This document shows positions 1-6,075 of a stretch of DNA of 10,546 bases, one piece after another (position 1 is the stretch's first letter; every line of letters starts with the position of its first letter). Source of the stretch: Tumulicola sp039922955 (GTDB lineage: Bacteria; Vulcanimicrobiota; Vulcanimicrobiia; Vulcanimicrobiales; Vulcanimicrobiaceae); the NCBI GenBank assembly GCA_039922955.1, contig JBDTDR010000205.1, positions 1-10,546 on the forward strand, in the 5' to 3' direction. The notes below the pieces were generated by a model that saw only the letters and a list, made by a program, of their open reading frames with translations, had not been told where the DNA came from and made no database searches. The position numbers and the translations under genes were made by a program.

Positions 1-389
1 CTTTGCTCTTCGAGCGTTTCAAAGGCCAGCTCAAGTGGAGCGCAAGACGATTGCCCCGAGAAGTGAGCCGCTGCAGCGCGAACGAACATCGTGGCGGCAT
101 TCAAATCGTGACCCATAGCGCGCGCGACCGTCCTAAGCGTACTCAGGCCGCAACGGTCGTACGCGCCCCTCTCCAATCGAGCGATGAACGGTTGCTTGCG
201 GCCTACACGATCGGCCAGTTCCTGTTGAGAGAGCCCGGCGACACGCCGCATTTCCACCATGCGTTCGGCCAGATCAAGCCGGACTTCGCTCTCTCGGTAG
301 AGCCGTTCATTATCCCGGTCGCGCCTGAAGATGGCAGAAACCTCTTCCGCCGAGAGTGCCCGGCGCGCGATGTTCTTTCGTTCCTTCAT
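1..389 (-). CDS. HigA-like XRE-family antitoxin (3' end beyond window)
   Basis: This is the likely DNA-binding antitoxin that neutralises the upstream RelE/HigB-type toxin and autorepresses the operon. Reading the minus strand from ATG at 389 gives an open frame of 129 codons that runs off the left edge without a stop. Residues about 45-97 form an XRE helix-turn-helix, recognisable from GLSQQELADRVGRKQP followed by FIARLERG. The start overlaps the toxin stop as ATGA (389-386), which implies translational coupling in toxin-first order, as in higBA. The residues after about 109 are encoded across a 30-bp sequence that recurs at the start of an IS3-type transposase remnant further right. The C-terminal tail may therefore be abnormal, extended by rearrangement. 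The HTH family call is firm; the antitoxin role rests on gene order and overlap. Confidence 0.8.
   Translation of the reverse strand, partial: MKERKNIARRALSAEEVSAIFRRDRDNERLYRESEVRLDLAERMVEMRRVAGLSQQELADRVGRKQPFIARLERGAYDRCGLSTLRTVARAMGHDLNAATMFVRAAAAHFSGQSSCAPLELAFETLEEQ
31..60 (+). repeat. 30-bp exact direct repeat, copy 1
   Basis: It is identical over 30 bases to 1355-1384, and the flanks on both sides differ. This copy lies inside the antitoxin's reading frame, antisense to it. The other copy covers the presumed first codons of an IS3-type orfA remnant. The two copies bracket the HigBA pair and the XRE gene. Confidence 0.9.
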
Positions 390-742
390 CTATTTTCGTT
401 CCAATCTCTGACTTCGACGGCGCGCGGCAGGATGCGACGCATGAATCGCTCGCCTTCCTTATTATTCACTTTCACGAAGGCTCCGATAACCCATAGGCAT
501 CCTTTCCCCCAGGCAAAGATGACGCGCAGGGTCCCTCCTTGGGCGCTCGCCTCCCACTGAAAGACCTTAGGCTCCGTTCGCGGATCCAGCATTTTGACGA
601 TCTCGGAATGCGTCCGTCCATTGATCCGATCCACTTTCGCGAGCACGTCGGCTTGCACGGTCGGCGACAGCGATCCGGTTAGCTCGTCCAGCGCCGTAGG
701 GTGGTAAAGCACCCGAACACCCGGCGGCGGTCTTCCTCCCAA
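386..742 (-). CDS. RelE/HigB-family toxin of type II toxin-antitoxin pair
   Basis: A small basic protein of the RelE/ParE superfamily (HigB or phage Gp49-like branch), whose members usually cut mRNA at the ribosome. The N-terminal stretch VLYHPTALDEL, a central helix pair, and the core QGGTLRVIFAWGKGCLWVIG followed by AFVKVNNKEGERF match the strand order of the RelE fold. The antitoxin follows with a 4-bp overlap. The frame opens with TTG at 742, preceded by GGAG at 752-749 with a 6-nt spacer, giving 118 aa. An in-frame GTG at 712 would give 108 aa and begin closer to the usual family start. A TATAAT at 747-742 overlaps the TTG, so if it is the -10 box, GTG 712 is the true start. The family is clear; the exact start is not. 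Confidence 0.78.
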   Translation of the reverse strand: MGGRPPPGVRVLYHPTALDELTGSLSPTVQADVLAKVDRINGRTHSEIVKMLDPRTEPKVFQWEASAQGGTLRVIFAWGKGCLWVIGAFVKVNNKEGERFMRRILPRAVEVRDWNENR

Positions 743-752
743 TTATAACTCC
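742..752 (-). promoter_or_regulatory. GGAG ribosome site or TATAAT -10 box before toxin
   Basis: On the minus strand GGAG (752-749) lies six bases before the TTG at 742, while TATAAT (747-742) is a consensus -10 hexamer overlapping that TTG. No good -35 is seen 16-18 bases upstream. The two readings are mutually exclusive: a ribosome site for a TTG start, or a promoter that leaves the GTG at 712 as the first usable start. Confidence 0.4.
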
Positions 753-845
753 AAGATTATTGACATAGTTCCAGCGTCCTTGTCAAATAGACTGCGCCTT
801 AGGGTCGCTGCGCCAAGCTTACGACCGCCATCTTAGGATGCGATC

Positions 846-863
846 GTGCCAAGTGGCTGGCAC
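846..863. repeat. Short inverted repeat upstream of XRE gene
   Basis: GTGCCA (846-851) and TGGCAC (858-863) are perfect complements around a six-base loop, just before CTTAAAATG at 864-872. It has no T-run, so it is a poor intrinsic terminator. It could be an operator or transcript hairpin in the 255-bp gap between the toxin and the XRE gene. The rest of that gap shows only a TTGACA at 760-765 with a weak TCAAAT 17 bases later. Confidence 0.35.
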
Positions 864-997
864 CTTAAAATGAACACCGAGTCGGCGGAGCCGCGCGACA
901 TGGCAGAATGCTACAGTATCGATGACATGATCCTCCCAGCCCCACTGCCGACCTGCGTGAGTCCCTCCGTATAAATCTCGTCGTCCTCAGGGCGAAG

Positions 998-1297
998 ATG
1001 GGTCTCTCTCAGCCAGCGCTCGCTAAACGCAGTCGCGTGTCGCGCGCGATCATCTCCGAACTCGAGCAGGGCCGCGGTGAGGCGCGGCTGACGACTCTCG
1101 CGCGCATTGCCGATGGCTTGGGCGTCACGGTGAGGGACCTACTCGCACCTTGGCGACCTAGCGCTCCCACCGACGATGAGCTGTCACGCCATGCTCGAGA
1201 TGACGACTTCATCGACGCAGTCGCTTTTCTCGGGGCGCTCGACGAAGCCCGTAGTACGCTTCGATATAGCGGCCGCGGCCGGCGCGCGGGTAATTAG
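998..1297 (+). CDS. XRE-family helix-turn-helix regulator, N-terminus probably frameshifted
   Basis: A small DNA-binding protein, probably a repressor or orphan antitoxin. From ATG 998 (99 aa) the HTH is visible as GLSQPALAKRSRVSRAIIS followed by ELEQGRG, then LTTLARIADGLGVTVRDLL. The first HTH helix is encoded upstream in the same frame (DLRESLRINLVVLRAKM, from about 950), but no ATG, GTG or TTG lies between the in-frame TGA at 923 and ATG 998. A separate frame from ATG 870 reads to a TAA at 972 and overlaps this open stretch at 926-971, so one indel would join them into a protein of normal HTH length. It is therefore either a frameshifted pseudogene or a gene with a rare start. The C-terminal about 45 residues are polar and unrecognised. 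The DNA-binding fold is well supported; functionality is not. Confidence 0.6.
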   Translation: MGLSQPALAKRSRVSRAIISELEQGRGEARLTTLARIADGLGVTVRDLLAPWRPSAPTDDELSRHARDDDFIDAVAFLGALDEARSTLRYSGRGRRAGN

Positions 1298-1354
1298 CGA
1301 CGGGCGCCCCAGCGCCATTCTTCGCCCGATGCCGTGTATACATCAAACGCCGGT

Positions 1355-1384
1355 TCAAGTGGAGCGCAAGACGATTGCCCCGAG
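1355..1384 (+). repeat. 30-bp exact direct repeat, copy 2
   Basis: Identical to 31-60. Read on the plus strand it encodes QVERKTIAPS at the presumed beginning of the transposase orfA remnant, with a possible GTG start at 1359. This suggests the repeat belongs to the IS element and that copy 1 is another scrap of it. Confidence 0.9.
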
Positions 1385-1602
1385 TCGCCGGCGGTTCATA
1401 GCGGTCGAGAAGGCCCGCATTCTCGAAGAATACGATCGAAGTCTTCGATCGAGCGAGCCGCGCTCTGTCGACGCGAACGGATCTATTCATGGCATATCGC
1501 TGGTTGGCGCAAACAGCTCGTCGCCGGAGCATCGCTGGACGCCAAGCGTGGGCGTAAGCCCGAACCACAAGGCGTTGAGATTGCGCGATTACACAAAAAG
1601 AC
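1359..1602 (+). pseudogene. IS3-type transposase orfA remnant, frameshifted and truncated
   Basis: This is the remnant of the small DNA-binding subunit of an IS3-family-like transposase. Frame 0 gives SRRRFIAVEKARILEEYDRS (1383-1442), then the match continues in another frame from 1445 as SIERAALCRRERIYS and WHIAGWRKQLVAG, then RGRKPEPQGVEIARLHKK to about 1600. That order (RRRF, EKxRILxExD, LLRREGxYSSHIxxWRxQ, GRKP, leucine-zipper start) is characteristic of these OrfA proteins. The zipper is cut off and no orfB or DDE catalytic part follows, so the element is dead. The frame break sits exactly at a perfect palindrome (1433-1451). No terminal inverted repeats are recognised. The 1298-1712 stretch otherwise holds nothing I can support: 1603-1712 is featureless. 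Confidence 0.75.
1433..1451. repeat. Perfect 9-1-9 palindrome at transposase frame break
   Basis: CGATCGAAG, a single T, then CTTCGATCG. The orfA-like reading frame changes within this palindrome. Indels made by templated correction of imperfect palindromes can yield such perfect ones, so it may mark the inactivating mutation. Confidence 0.6.
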
Positions 1603-1712
1603 GGGCGTGCAAATGCATGTTGAGTGCCGCGAGGCCGCCTGGTACGACAGCACCCAGAATCGGGGTGGTGAGTTTGCCTGAGACGGCACGCGGTTTTCCG
1701 AGTCAAGGTCGG

Positions 1713-2855
1713 TTAGACTGCTGTAACGTCCTGCCCCATAAGCATCGCGATTGCGTCGCGGAACGGCTTGTCGGCGGTTTGCAGAAGGGCGGAGGTGCCG
1801 GCGTGATATTCTTCAACACGGCCGGCGTTTTCGGCGGAGGCCAGTCCGCTGCGGTAGAGGTCGCGGATATCGACTCCGGTGATCTCGTAACCGTAGCCTT
1901 TGGCCGCCCAGCCCAGACCGGCGAGCGCGGCTTCCATCGCGAATAGCGGCCGTTTCTCGGCGTAGTCGCGAGCTGCTCGGCCCAGGGTTTTGGGATCGGC
2001 CGGCGCCGACCGTACCAACGCGATCGCTTGGTCGAAAAGGCCGGCGCTTTTGGCAGCGGCGAACCACTTGCCGCGTTCGCCCGGCGTGCTCTCGATCAGA
2101 TCGCCGAGGATATCGCGCGGATCTTTGTGCGGGTACGTTTTGATGATGGCGCGGAACGTTGCGACGTACGTCGACTGCTGATGCGTGTGTAACGCGTATC
2201 GATTGTAAGCTTCGTCAACGAGACCGGATCCCAAGAGCAGCTCCTCGCACGCGCGATCGATTGCGTAGCCGTCGTTGATCCCGCGATGGCTCTCCGCGTA
2301 ACGCAGCGCTTCGGCGCGTTGCCCCTCGGAGACGAGCGCCCGGAATCCCCACTGCTGGTAGTTCCAAAAGTTCGTGCCGGTCAGCTTGAGTATCGCGCGC
2401 AACTCGTCGAAACGCTTGGCCCTGAACAACGCGCTCAGGCAGGCGTCGACGCCTTTGACGTAACGAAAGCCTTCGAGCGGGATCGCATAAGCCGACCGCA
2501 CGAATTCCACGAGTCGATCCGCCCAGGCATTGGCGTGTTGATCGGTTGCGCAGAGATCGCCCCACACCTCGCCGAGCGAATCGAGATAACCGTAACCATC
2601 GTTGTTGAGCGCTTCCCAAACGCGCTCTAGCCACGCATCGCGGACGTCTGTCGCCGCCGGGGCCGCCACGATCAAATCGGTCAGCTCGCGAATTGCGCGA
2701 TTGACCGAAGAGCCGATGGCGCCCGACGAGCCGTCCACGTGCTCGATTGCGGGGACCAGTCGTTGGAGCAACGTCACCGCCCCATCGGCCGCCAGCACCG
2801 GATCGGTGCGGGCAACGCGCTTGATTTCGGCGACCGCCTCAGCGATGCGCCCCAT
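1713..2855 (-). CDS. Conserved uncharacterised helical protein, 380 aa
   Basis: I recognise the sequence type as one seen in hypothetical proteins of several bacterial phyla, but know no function. From ATG 2855 it has 380 aa, soluble, with no signal peptide or membrane segment. It is rich in amphipathic helices that look like an alpha-solenoid. Notable segments are AIEHVDGSSGAIGSSVNRAI (37-56), the tryptophan-rich NFWNYQQWGFRAL (162-174), AEALRYAESHRGIND (181-195), and a block near 242-280 containing YPHKDP, TPGERGKWFAAAKS and AGLFDQAI. The open frame continues upstream to 3278, but that part is low-complexity Pro/Arg and covers the divergent gene, so it is rejected. No Shine-Dalgarno is seen before 2855. 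It is divergent from the 3029 gene. Reality as a gene is well supported by its conserved character. Confidence 0.8.
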   Translation of the reverse strand: MGRIAEAVAEIKRVARTDPVLAADGAVTLLQRLVPAIEHVDGSSGAIGSSVNRAIRELTDLIVAAPAATDVRDAWLERVWEALNNDGYGYLDSLGEVWGDLCATDQHANAWADRLVEFVRSAYAIPLEGFRYVKGVDACLSALFRAKRFDELRAILKLTGTNFWNYQQWGFRALVSEGQRAEALRYAESHRGINDGYAIDRACEELLLGSGLVDEAYNRYALHTHQQSTYVATFRAIIKTYPHKDPRDILGDLIESTPGERGKWFAAAKSAGLFDQAIALVRSAPADPKTLGRAARDYAEKRPLFAMEAALAGLGWAAKGYGYEITGVDIRDLYRSGLASAENAGRVEEYHAGTSALLQTADKPFRDAIAMLMGQDVTAV

Positions 2856-2891
2856 GGCAGGCTGCGAACGCCAACCGAACGCGCCGGCGCG

Positions 2892-2903
2892 AAACCGCGG
2901 TTT
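2892..2903. promoter_or_regulatory. 12-bp perfect palindrome in divergent intergenic region
   Basis: AAACCGCGGTTT is perfectly self-complementary and lies 37 bp upstream of the minus-strand start at 2855, within the 173-bp gap to the divergent gene at 3029. Position and symmetry would suit a dimeric regulator acting on one or both promoters. A weak hairpin (CTACC, six-base loop, GGTAG) also lies near 2963-2978. Confidence 0.3.
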
Positions 2904-3028
2904 AAAGATCCATTTATGTGGCGGGAGACCTCGAGTGTTGGAGCGCGGCATTGCGGGCCTGACTACCACGCACGGTAGCCCTCCCCCCTGCGAGGCTCTG
3001 TCCTTGGCTGGCCCGAAGGCGGACGTGA

Positions 3029-3640
3029 ATGAAGGGCGGTATTGTCGGGGTATCGGATCATGGCGGTTGGGCGGTGTTGGTGACGGTGGCGCGCGATGGG
3101 ACGCTCCTCGATCGCCGCCGCGTCGAGCTGGTGGACGACGCGCTGCCGAGTATTCCCCACCATCATGAAGGCCAGTTACTCCCGATGGACGCAGCCGTGG
3201 CCTTGGTCGAGCGGGTGCGCGGTTCGGCGGAACGACATGCGGTACTTGCGCTGGACGCCGTGGCGATGGCGGTACCACGCATCCTCGGCATCGCTCTTCG
3301 CAGGTGTCCGTCGCTTCCGGCCACGATTGCCGAACGAATCACGGACCACCGTGCACGAAACGTCGCCGACTGGGTGATGTACCGCAAGGCTCTTGCGTGC
3401 GCCGCCGAGGCTCGCGGTTGGCCCATCCATTGGTACGACGCGAAAACGGTGCTAACTTCGGCGAGCCAGGCTTTAGGCGTCGAGAACTTCGACGCGTATT
3501 TTCTCCAAGCGCGCCAAGCATTCGGGCCGCCATGGAACCAGGATCACAAGCTCGCAATGGCGGCGGCCGTGGTCATGGCAGACGGCGCAGCTCGGCCGAA
3601 GCGGATTGCATCCGCACGCGCAAGAACCCAGCCGGCATGA
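3029..3640 (+). CDS. Conserved uncharacterised protein, possibly RNase H-like fold
   Basis: A soluble 203-aa protein of a conserved hypothetical family; no experimental function is known to me. It starts at ATG 3029 with GAAGG nine bases upstream. The N-terminus (GIVGVSDHGGWAVLVTVARD) looks like a beta hairpin with an early Asp (D10). A conserved PHHHEGQ follows at 43-49, then ALDAVA (74-79), NVADWVMYRKALACAAEARG (111-130) and FGPPWNQDHKLAMAAAVVMA (165-184) near the C-terminus. An acidic residue on strand 1 and a late D-helix rich in Ala resemble RuvC/RNase H-like nucleases, but this is inference from pattern only. Its TGA overlaps the ATG of the serine hydrolase gene as ATGA, so the two are probably cotranscribed and translationally coupled. 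The last about 18 residues are Arg/Ala-rich and may be poorly conserved. Confidence 0.75.
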   Translation: MKGGIVGVSDHGGWAVLVTVARDGTLLDRRRVELVDDALPSIPHHHEGQLLPMDAAVALVERVRGSAERHAVLALDAVAMAVPRILGIALRRCPSLPATIAERITDHRARNVADWVMYRKALACAAEARGWPIHWYDAKTVLTSASQALGVENFDAYFLQARQAFGPPWNQDHKLAMAAAVVMADGAARPKRIASARARTQPA

Positions 3641-4782
3641 GGCGTTTCTCCATCGCGCTGCTTGCGCTGACGTTGTTCATGCCGAGCGCCGGCCGAACCG
3701 ATGCCGCGACGGCCGCTCAGCTCGGCCCCGACGTCGAAAAGGCGATCGCGGCCGCCGTTGACAAGGAACTCACGGCGTACGGCGGCACGCAACCGGTGCC
3801 GGGAGCAGCCATCGGAGTATGGTTCCCCGGGAGAGGTGAGTTCGTCAAAGGGTTTGGTTCCTCGCGCCTGTCACCGCCGGCCGCGATGTGGCACGACGAT
3901 CTCTTTCGCATCGGTAGCAACACGAAAACGTTCGTTGCGACGGTCCTGCTCCAACTCGTCGACGAGAAGAAGCTGAGTCTCGACGATACGATCAGCCGGT
4001 TCGACCTCGGCTTAAACGTGCCGAACGAAAAGCGGATCACGTTGCGTCAGTTGGCCGAGATGCGTAGCGGGATCATCGACATGTATGAGGTTCCTGGGGT
4101 CGAGAAGGAGGGTGACGCCGTCTGGGCGGCGCGGACGCCCCGCCAGTGGGTCGCGCTTGCGGCGAAGCATTCGCCAGTGTTCGCGCCGGGCGCGAAGTAC
4201 AACTACAGCAATACGAACTGGTTCATACTCGCGCTCGTCATCGAGAAGGTGACCCGTCAGACGATCGAGTCTGAAATACGCGCGCGCCTTCTCGTTCCCA
4301 TGAACTTGAACCACACGTCGTTTCCAACGACGAATCGCAACATGCCGTCGCCGCACGCGCACGGCTATTCCCTCGACGCAAAGGGCGAGTGGGTCGACGA
4401 GTCCGCAGCTTTCCCGCCGTCCATGTCGTGGGCGGCCGGCGCCATGATTTCAAATATGACCGATATGAAGAAGTGGGTGAAAGCCTACGCGACTGGAACG
4501 ACCAATAGTGCGGCGACGCAAAAGGCGCGGCTCACGTGTTTGCCAACGGGTGAAGGGAACCTCGAGTTCGGTTTGGGGATCGGCTGTTCGGCAGGCTGGT
4601 ACGGCTATACGGGGGGCATCACGGGTTACAATACCGCAGCGTATTACATGCCCGCGACCGGCGCGACGATTATCGTTTTGGTTAACGCCCAGCAAGAGAA
4701 ACCCGCGCCTGGAGTTGCGAACGCGATATTTCACGACATCGCGTCGATCGTCACCCCAAACAACGTTCCCTACGAGAAATAG
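3637..4782 (+). CDS. Exported serine hydrolase, class C beta-lactamase/DD-peptidase family
   Basis: A penicillin-recognising serine enzyme (beta-lactamase family, PF00144 type), expected to act outside the cytoplasmic membrane on D-Ala-D-Ala peptides, beta-lactams or esters. From ATG 3637 it has 381 aa and begins with a signal peptide (MRRF, then hydrophobic residues 5-15, cleavage probably near 24). Catalytic motifs are in order and spaced normally: S94-N-T-K97 (nucleophile and general base), Y190-S-N192, and Y324-T-G at the third site, where R61 peptidase has HTG and class C beta-lactamases KTG. Cys301 and Cys317 are conserved in the paralog at 7006-8115 and may form a disulfide. The longer frame back to 3304 overlaps the preceding gene and is not used. 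The ATGA overlap couples it to that gene. Substrate cannot be told from sequence. Confidence 0.9.
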   Translation: MRRFSIALLALTLFMPSAGRTDAATAAQLGPDVEKAIAAAVDKELTAYGGTQPVPGAAIGVWFPGRGEFVKGFGSSRLSPPAAMWHDDLFRIGSNTKTFVATVLLQLVDEKKLSLDDTISRFDLGLNVPNEKRITLRQLAEMRSGIIDMYEVPGVEKEGDAVWAARTPRQWVALAAKHSPVFAPGAKYNYSNTNWFILALVIEKVTRQTIESEIRARLLVPMNLNHTSFPTTNRNMPSPHAHGYSLDAKGEWVDESAAFPPSMSWAAGAMISNMTDMKKWVKAYATGTTNSAATQKARLTCLPTGEGNLEFGLGIGCSAGWYGYTGGITGYNTAAYYMPATGATIIVLVNAQQEKPAPGVANAIFHDIASIVTPNNVPYEK

Positions 4783-4793
4783 GCTACTTCTCG
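4773..4793. terminator. Palindrome spanning both convergent stop codons
   Basis: Ten bases on each side of G4783 are complementary with one mismatch (4779 against 4787). The left arm is the end of the serine hydrolase gene (GAGAAATAG) and the right arm the end of the creD-like gene on the other strand (GAGAAGTAG). It could form a bidirectional terminator hairpin, although no U-run follows on either strand. It may equally arise because both proteins end in Glu-Lys. Confidence 0.45.
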
Positions 4794-6013
4794 AGGGGCG
4801 CGGCGGCGTTAGCCGGGGCCGGGCCGAAGCGGTCGCTCCAGCGGATGCGGCCGGTGAGTTGCATCACCACGAAGAGCGTTACGATCGCGCCGACCGTAAT
4901 CGTGAGCCCGCTCCAGCCTTCGTTGAAGAGCGCATACGAGAACAGCACGAGGTAGACGAGCTGCGCGAGGCCGCTTTCGACCGCGGCGAAGCGCCAGCCG
5001 ACGACCAGGCGCAAGTATGTAATCGTCAGGAACAGCGACACGACCGAGCAGATCGCAAACGCAATCTCGAGCGGAATCCGATCGACGAGATACGCGAACA
5101 GCAAGTGGAACGCAAAGAACGCAGCCGCCAAGAAGAAGTAGTTCATCGGGTGAAGATCGATCCGCCGCAGCGTCGTAATCGTGAGCATGACGAAGAAGTA
5201 AAACAGCAGCGCGACCGGCGCCCAAAAGGTAATTCGCTGCGCGAGCGGACCGGGCTGCAGCGGAAACGGGAAGGTCATCCCGACGCCGTTGCCGGTGACG
5301 AGGGCGAGGTAGCGCCACGTCAGGCGCCAGCCGTTCCCGGCGCGCGCTTCGCGGACGGGTAAGAGCGTTTGCGGCGGAAAGTCGATGGCGCCGAAGTTCG
5401 TCGACATGATGAGCGCAAAATCGTTGACCGAGTTAACGTCGTTGCCGAAGCGGTAGATCCAGCTGCCCATGCCGCGCGACAGATAGCTGATGTCAAGGGT
5501 GGTTTCTCGCCCCGGCGGGAGATCGAACCGGATGCCCTGGCTGAGGGCGGTCGCGTCGGTGATGGGTTGGCCGCCGATCGAGCAGAGAAAATCGGCGTAG
5601 GTGCCGTCGGACGACGGGAGCGGGAAGTGGACGGAGAGCTGGCTGACGGAGCTGTCGTTGCGGATGCGGTAGCGCGCGGCGAAGCGGACGTCGTAGAGGT
5701 TGTACCAGAGGAGTCCGTCGCGGCGCTGCTCCAGTTGCAGGTTAACGTTGATGCGGCTGCCTTTCAGCGGGATGGCGACCGTTTCGTAGCCGCGCTCGAT
5801 GCGCTTGCTGTCCTTATTGTAGGTTTCGACGGCGATGCGGGCGCTGACGTCGGGAGCGAGTTGCGTCTGGGCGCTGCCCCACTGAGCCGTAAGCTTCGCG
5901 CGCTGTTGCGTGTCGGAGTCCGCGGTCCGCTGCACGAGCGTCGCACCGAGAATCATCCAGGCGAGGCTCGCGCAGCCGAAGATGAGGGCAATCGCGATCA
6001 GAGTCTTGAGCAT
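4784..6013 (-). CDS. CreD-like inner-membrane protein
   Basis: An integral membrane protein resembling CreD, which in E. coli is in the CreBC regulon and affects colicin tolerance and envelope integrity, and in Aeromonas and others responds with beta-lactamases. From ATG 6013 (GGAGG at 6026-6022, eight bases upstream) it has 409 aa. One TM segment lies at about 6-28, then a roughly 230-residue extracytoplasmic beta-rich region, then five TM segments from 263 to 386. The best family hallmark is LHPMNYFFLAAAFFAFHLLF (287-306) with ITYLRL and a final LTGRIRW. It is slightly shorter than E. coli CreD. It converges on one serine hydrolase gene with a one-base gap. Two tandem inverted repeats upstream suggest repression by a dimeric regulator. 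The longer frame to 6061 lacks a ribosome site and is not used. Confidence 0.68.
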   Translation of the reverse strand: MLKTLIAIALIFGCASLAWMILGATLVQRTADSDTQQRAKLTAQWGSAQTQLAPDVSARIAVETYNKDSKRIERGYETVAIPLKGSRINVNLQLEQRRDGLLWYNLYDVRFAARYRIRNDSSVSQLSVHFPLPSSDGTYADFLCSIGGQPITDATALSQGIRFDLPPGRETTLDISYLSRGMGSWIYRFGNDVNSVNDFALIMSTNFGAIDFPPQTLLPVREARAGNGWRLTWRYLALVTGNGVGMTFPFPLQPGPLAQRITFWAPVALLFYFFVMLTITTLRRIDLHPMNYFFLAAAFFAFHLLFAYLVDRIPLEIAFAICSVVSLFLTITYLRLVVGWRFAAVESGLAQLVYLVLFSYALFNEGWSGLTITVGAIVTLFVVMQLTGRIRWSDRFGPAPANAAAPLEK

Positions 6014-6052
6014 ATGCCGAGCCTCCGGGGTTACGGTTGTGCCTGAACGTCC

Positions 6053-6069
6053 ACTTTGCAATGCAAAGT
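6053..6069. promoter_or_regulatory. Operator-like palindrome 1 upstream of creD-like gene
   Basis: ACTTTGCA-A-TGCAAAGT is a perfect 8-1-8 inverted repeat, 40 bp before the ATG at 6013. It shares the half-site CTTTG with the next repeat. A weak promoter can be drawn through this region on the minus strand (TTGCTT at 6093-6088, 16-bp spacer, TAACTT at 6071-6066), so a bound dimer would block polymerase. Confidence 0.65.
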
Positions 6070-6075
6070 TACATA

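Noticed and set aside
3..560. Plus-strand open frame of 185 codons over the HigBA pair
   Set aside because: It is antisense to two recognisable proteins, has low-complexity Arg/Ser composition and no family features.
1176..1946. Plus-strand open frame of 256 codons
   Set aside because: It joins an XRE-gene shadow, one frame of the transposase remnant and antisense of the 1713-2855 gene. Only its middle (the orfA start) is meaningful.
2856..3278. N-terminal extension of the 1713-2855 protein
   Set aside because: The added 141 residues are Pro/Arg-rich, cover the divergent gene's start and look unlike coding sequence.
3304..3636. N-terminal extension of the first serine hydrolase
   Set aside because: It overlaps the 203-aa gene in another frame and would bury a clear signal peptide inside the protein.
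4508..6046. Long charged plus-strand frames opposite the creD-like gene (4508-5362 and 5369-6046)
   Set aside because: Runs of Arg, Glu, Asp and Val are typical of antisense GC-rich frames; the minus strand encodes a coherent membrane protein.
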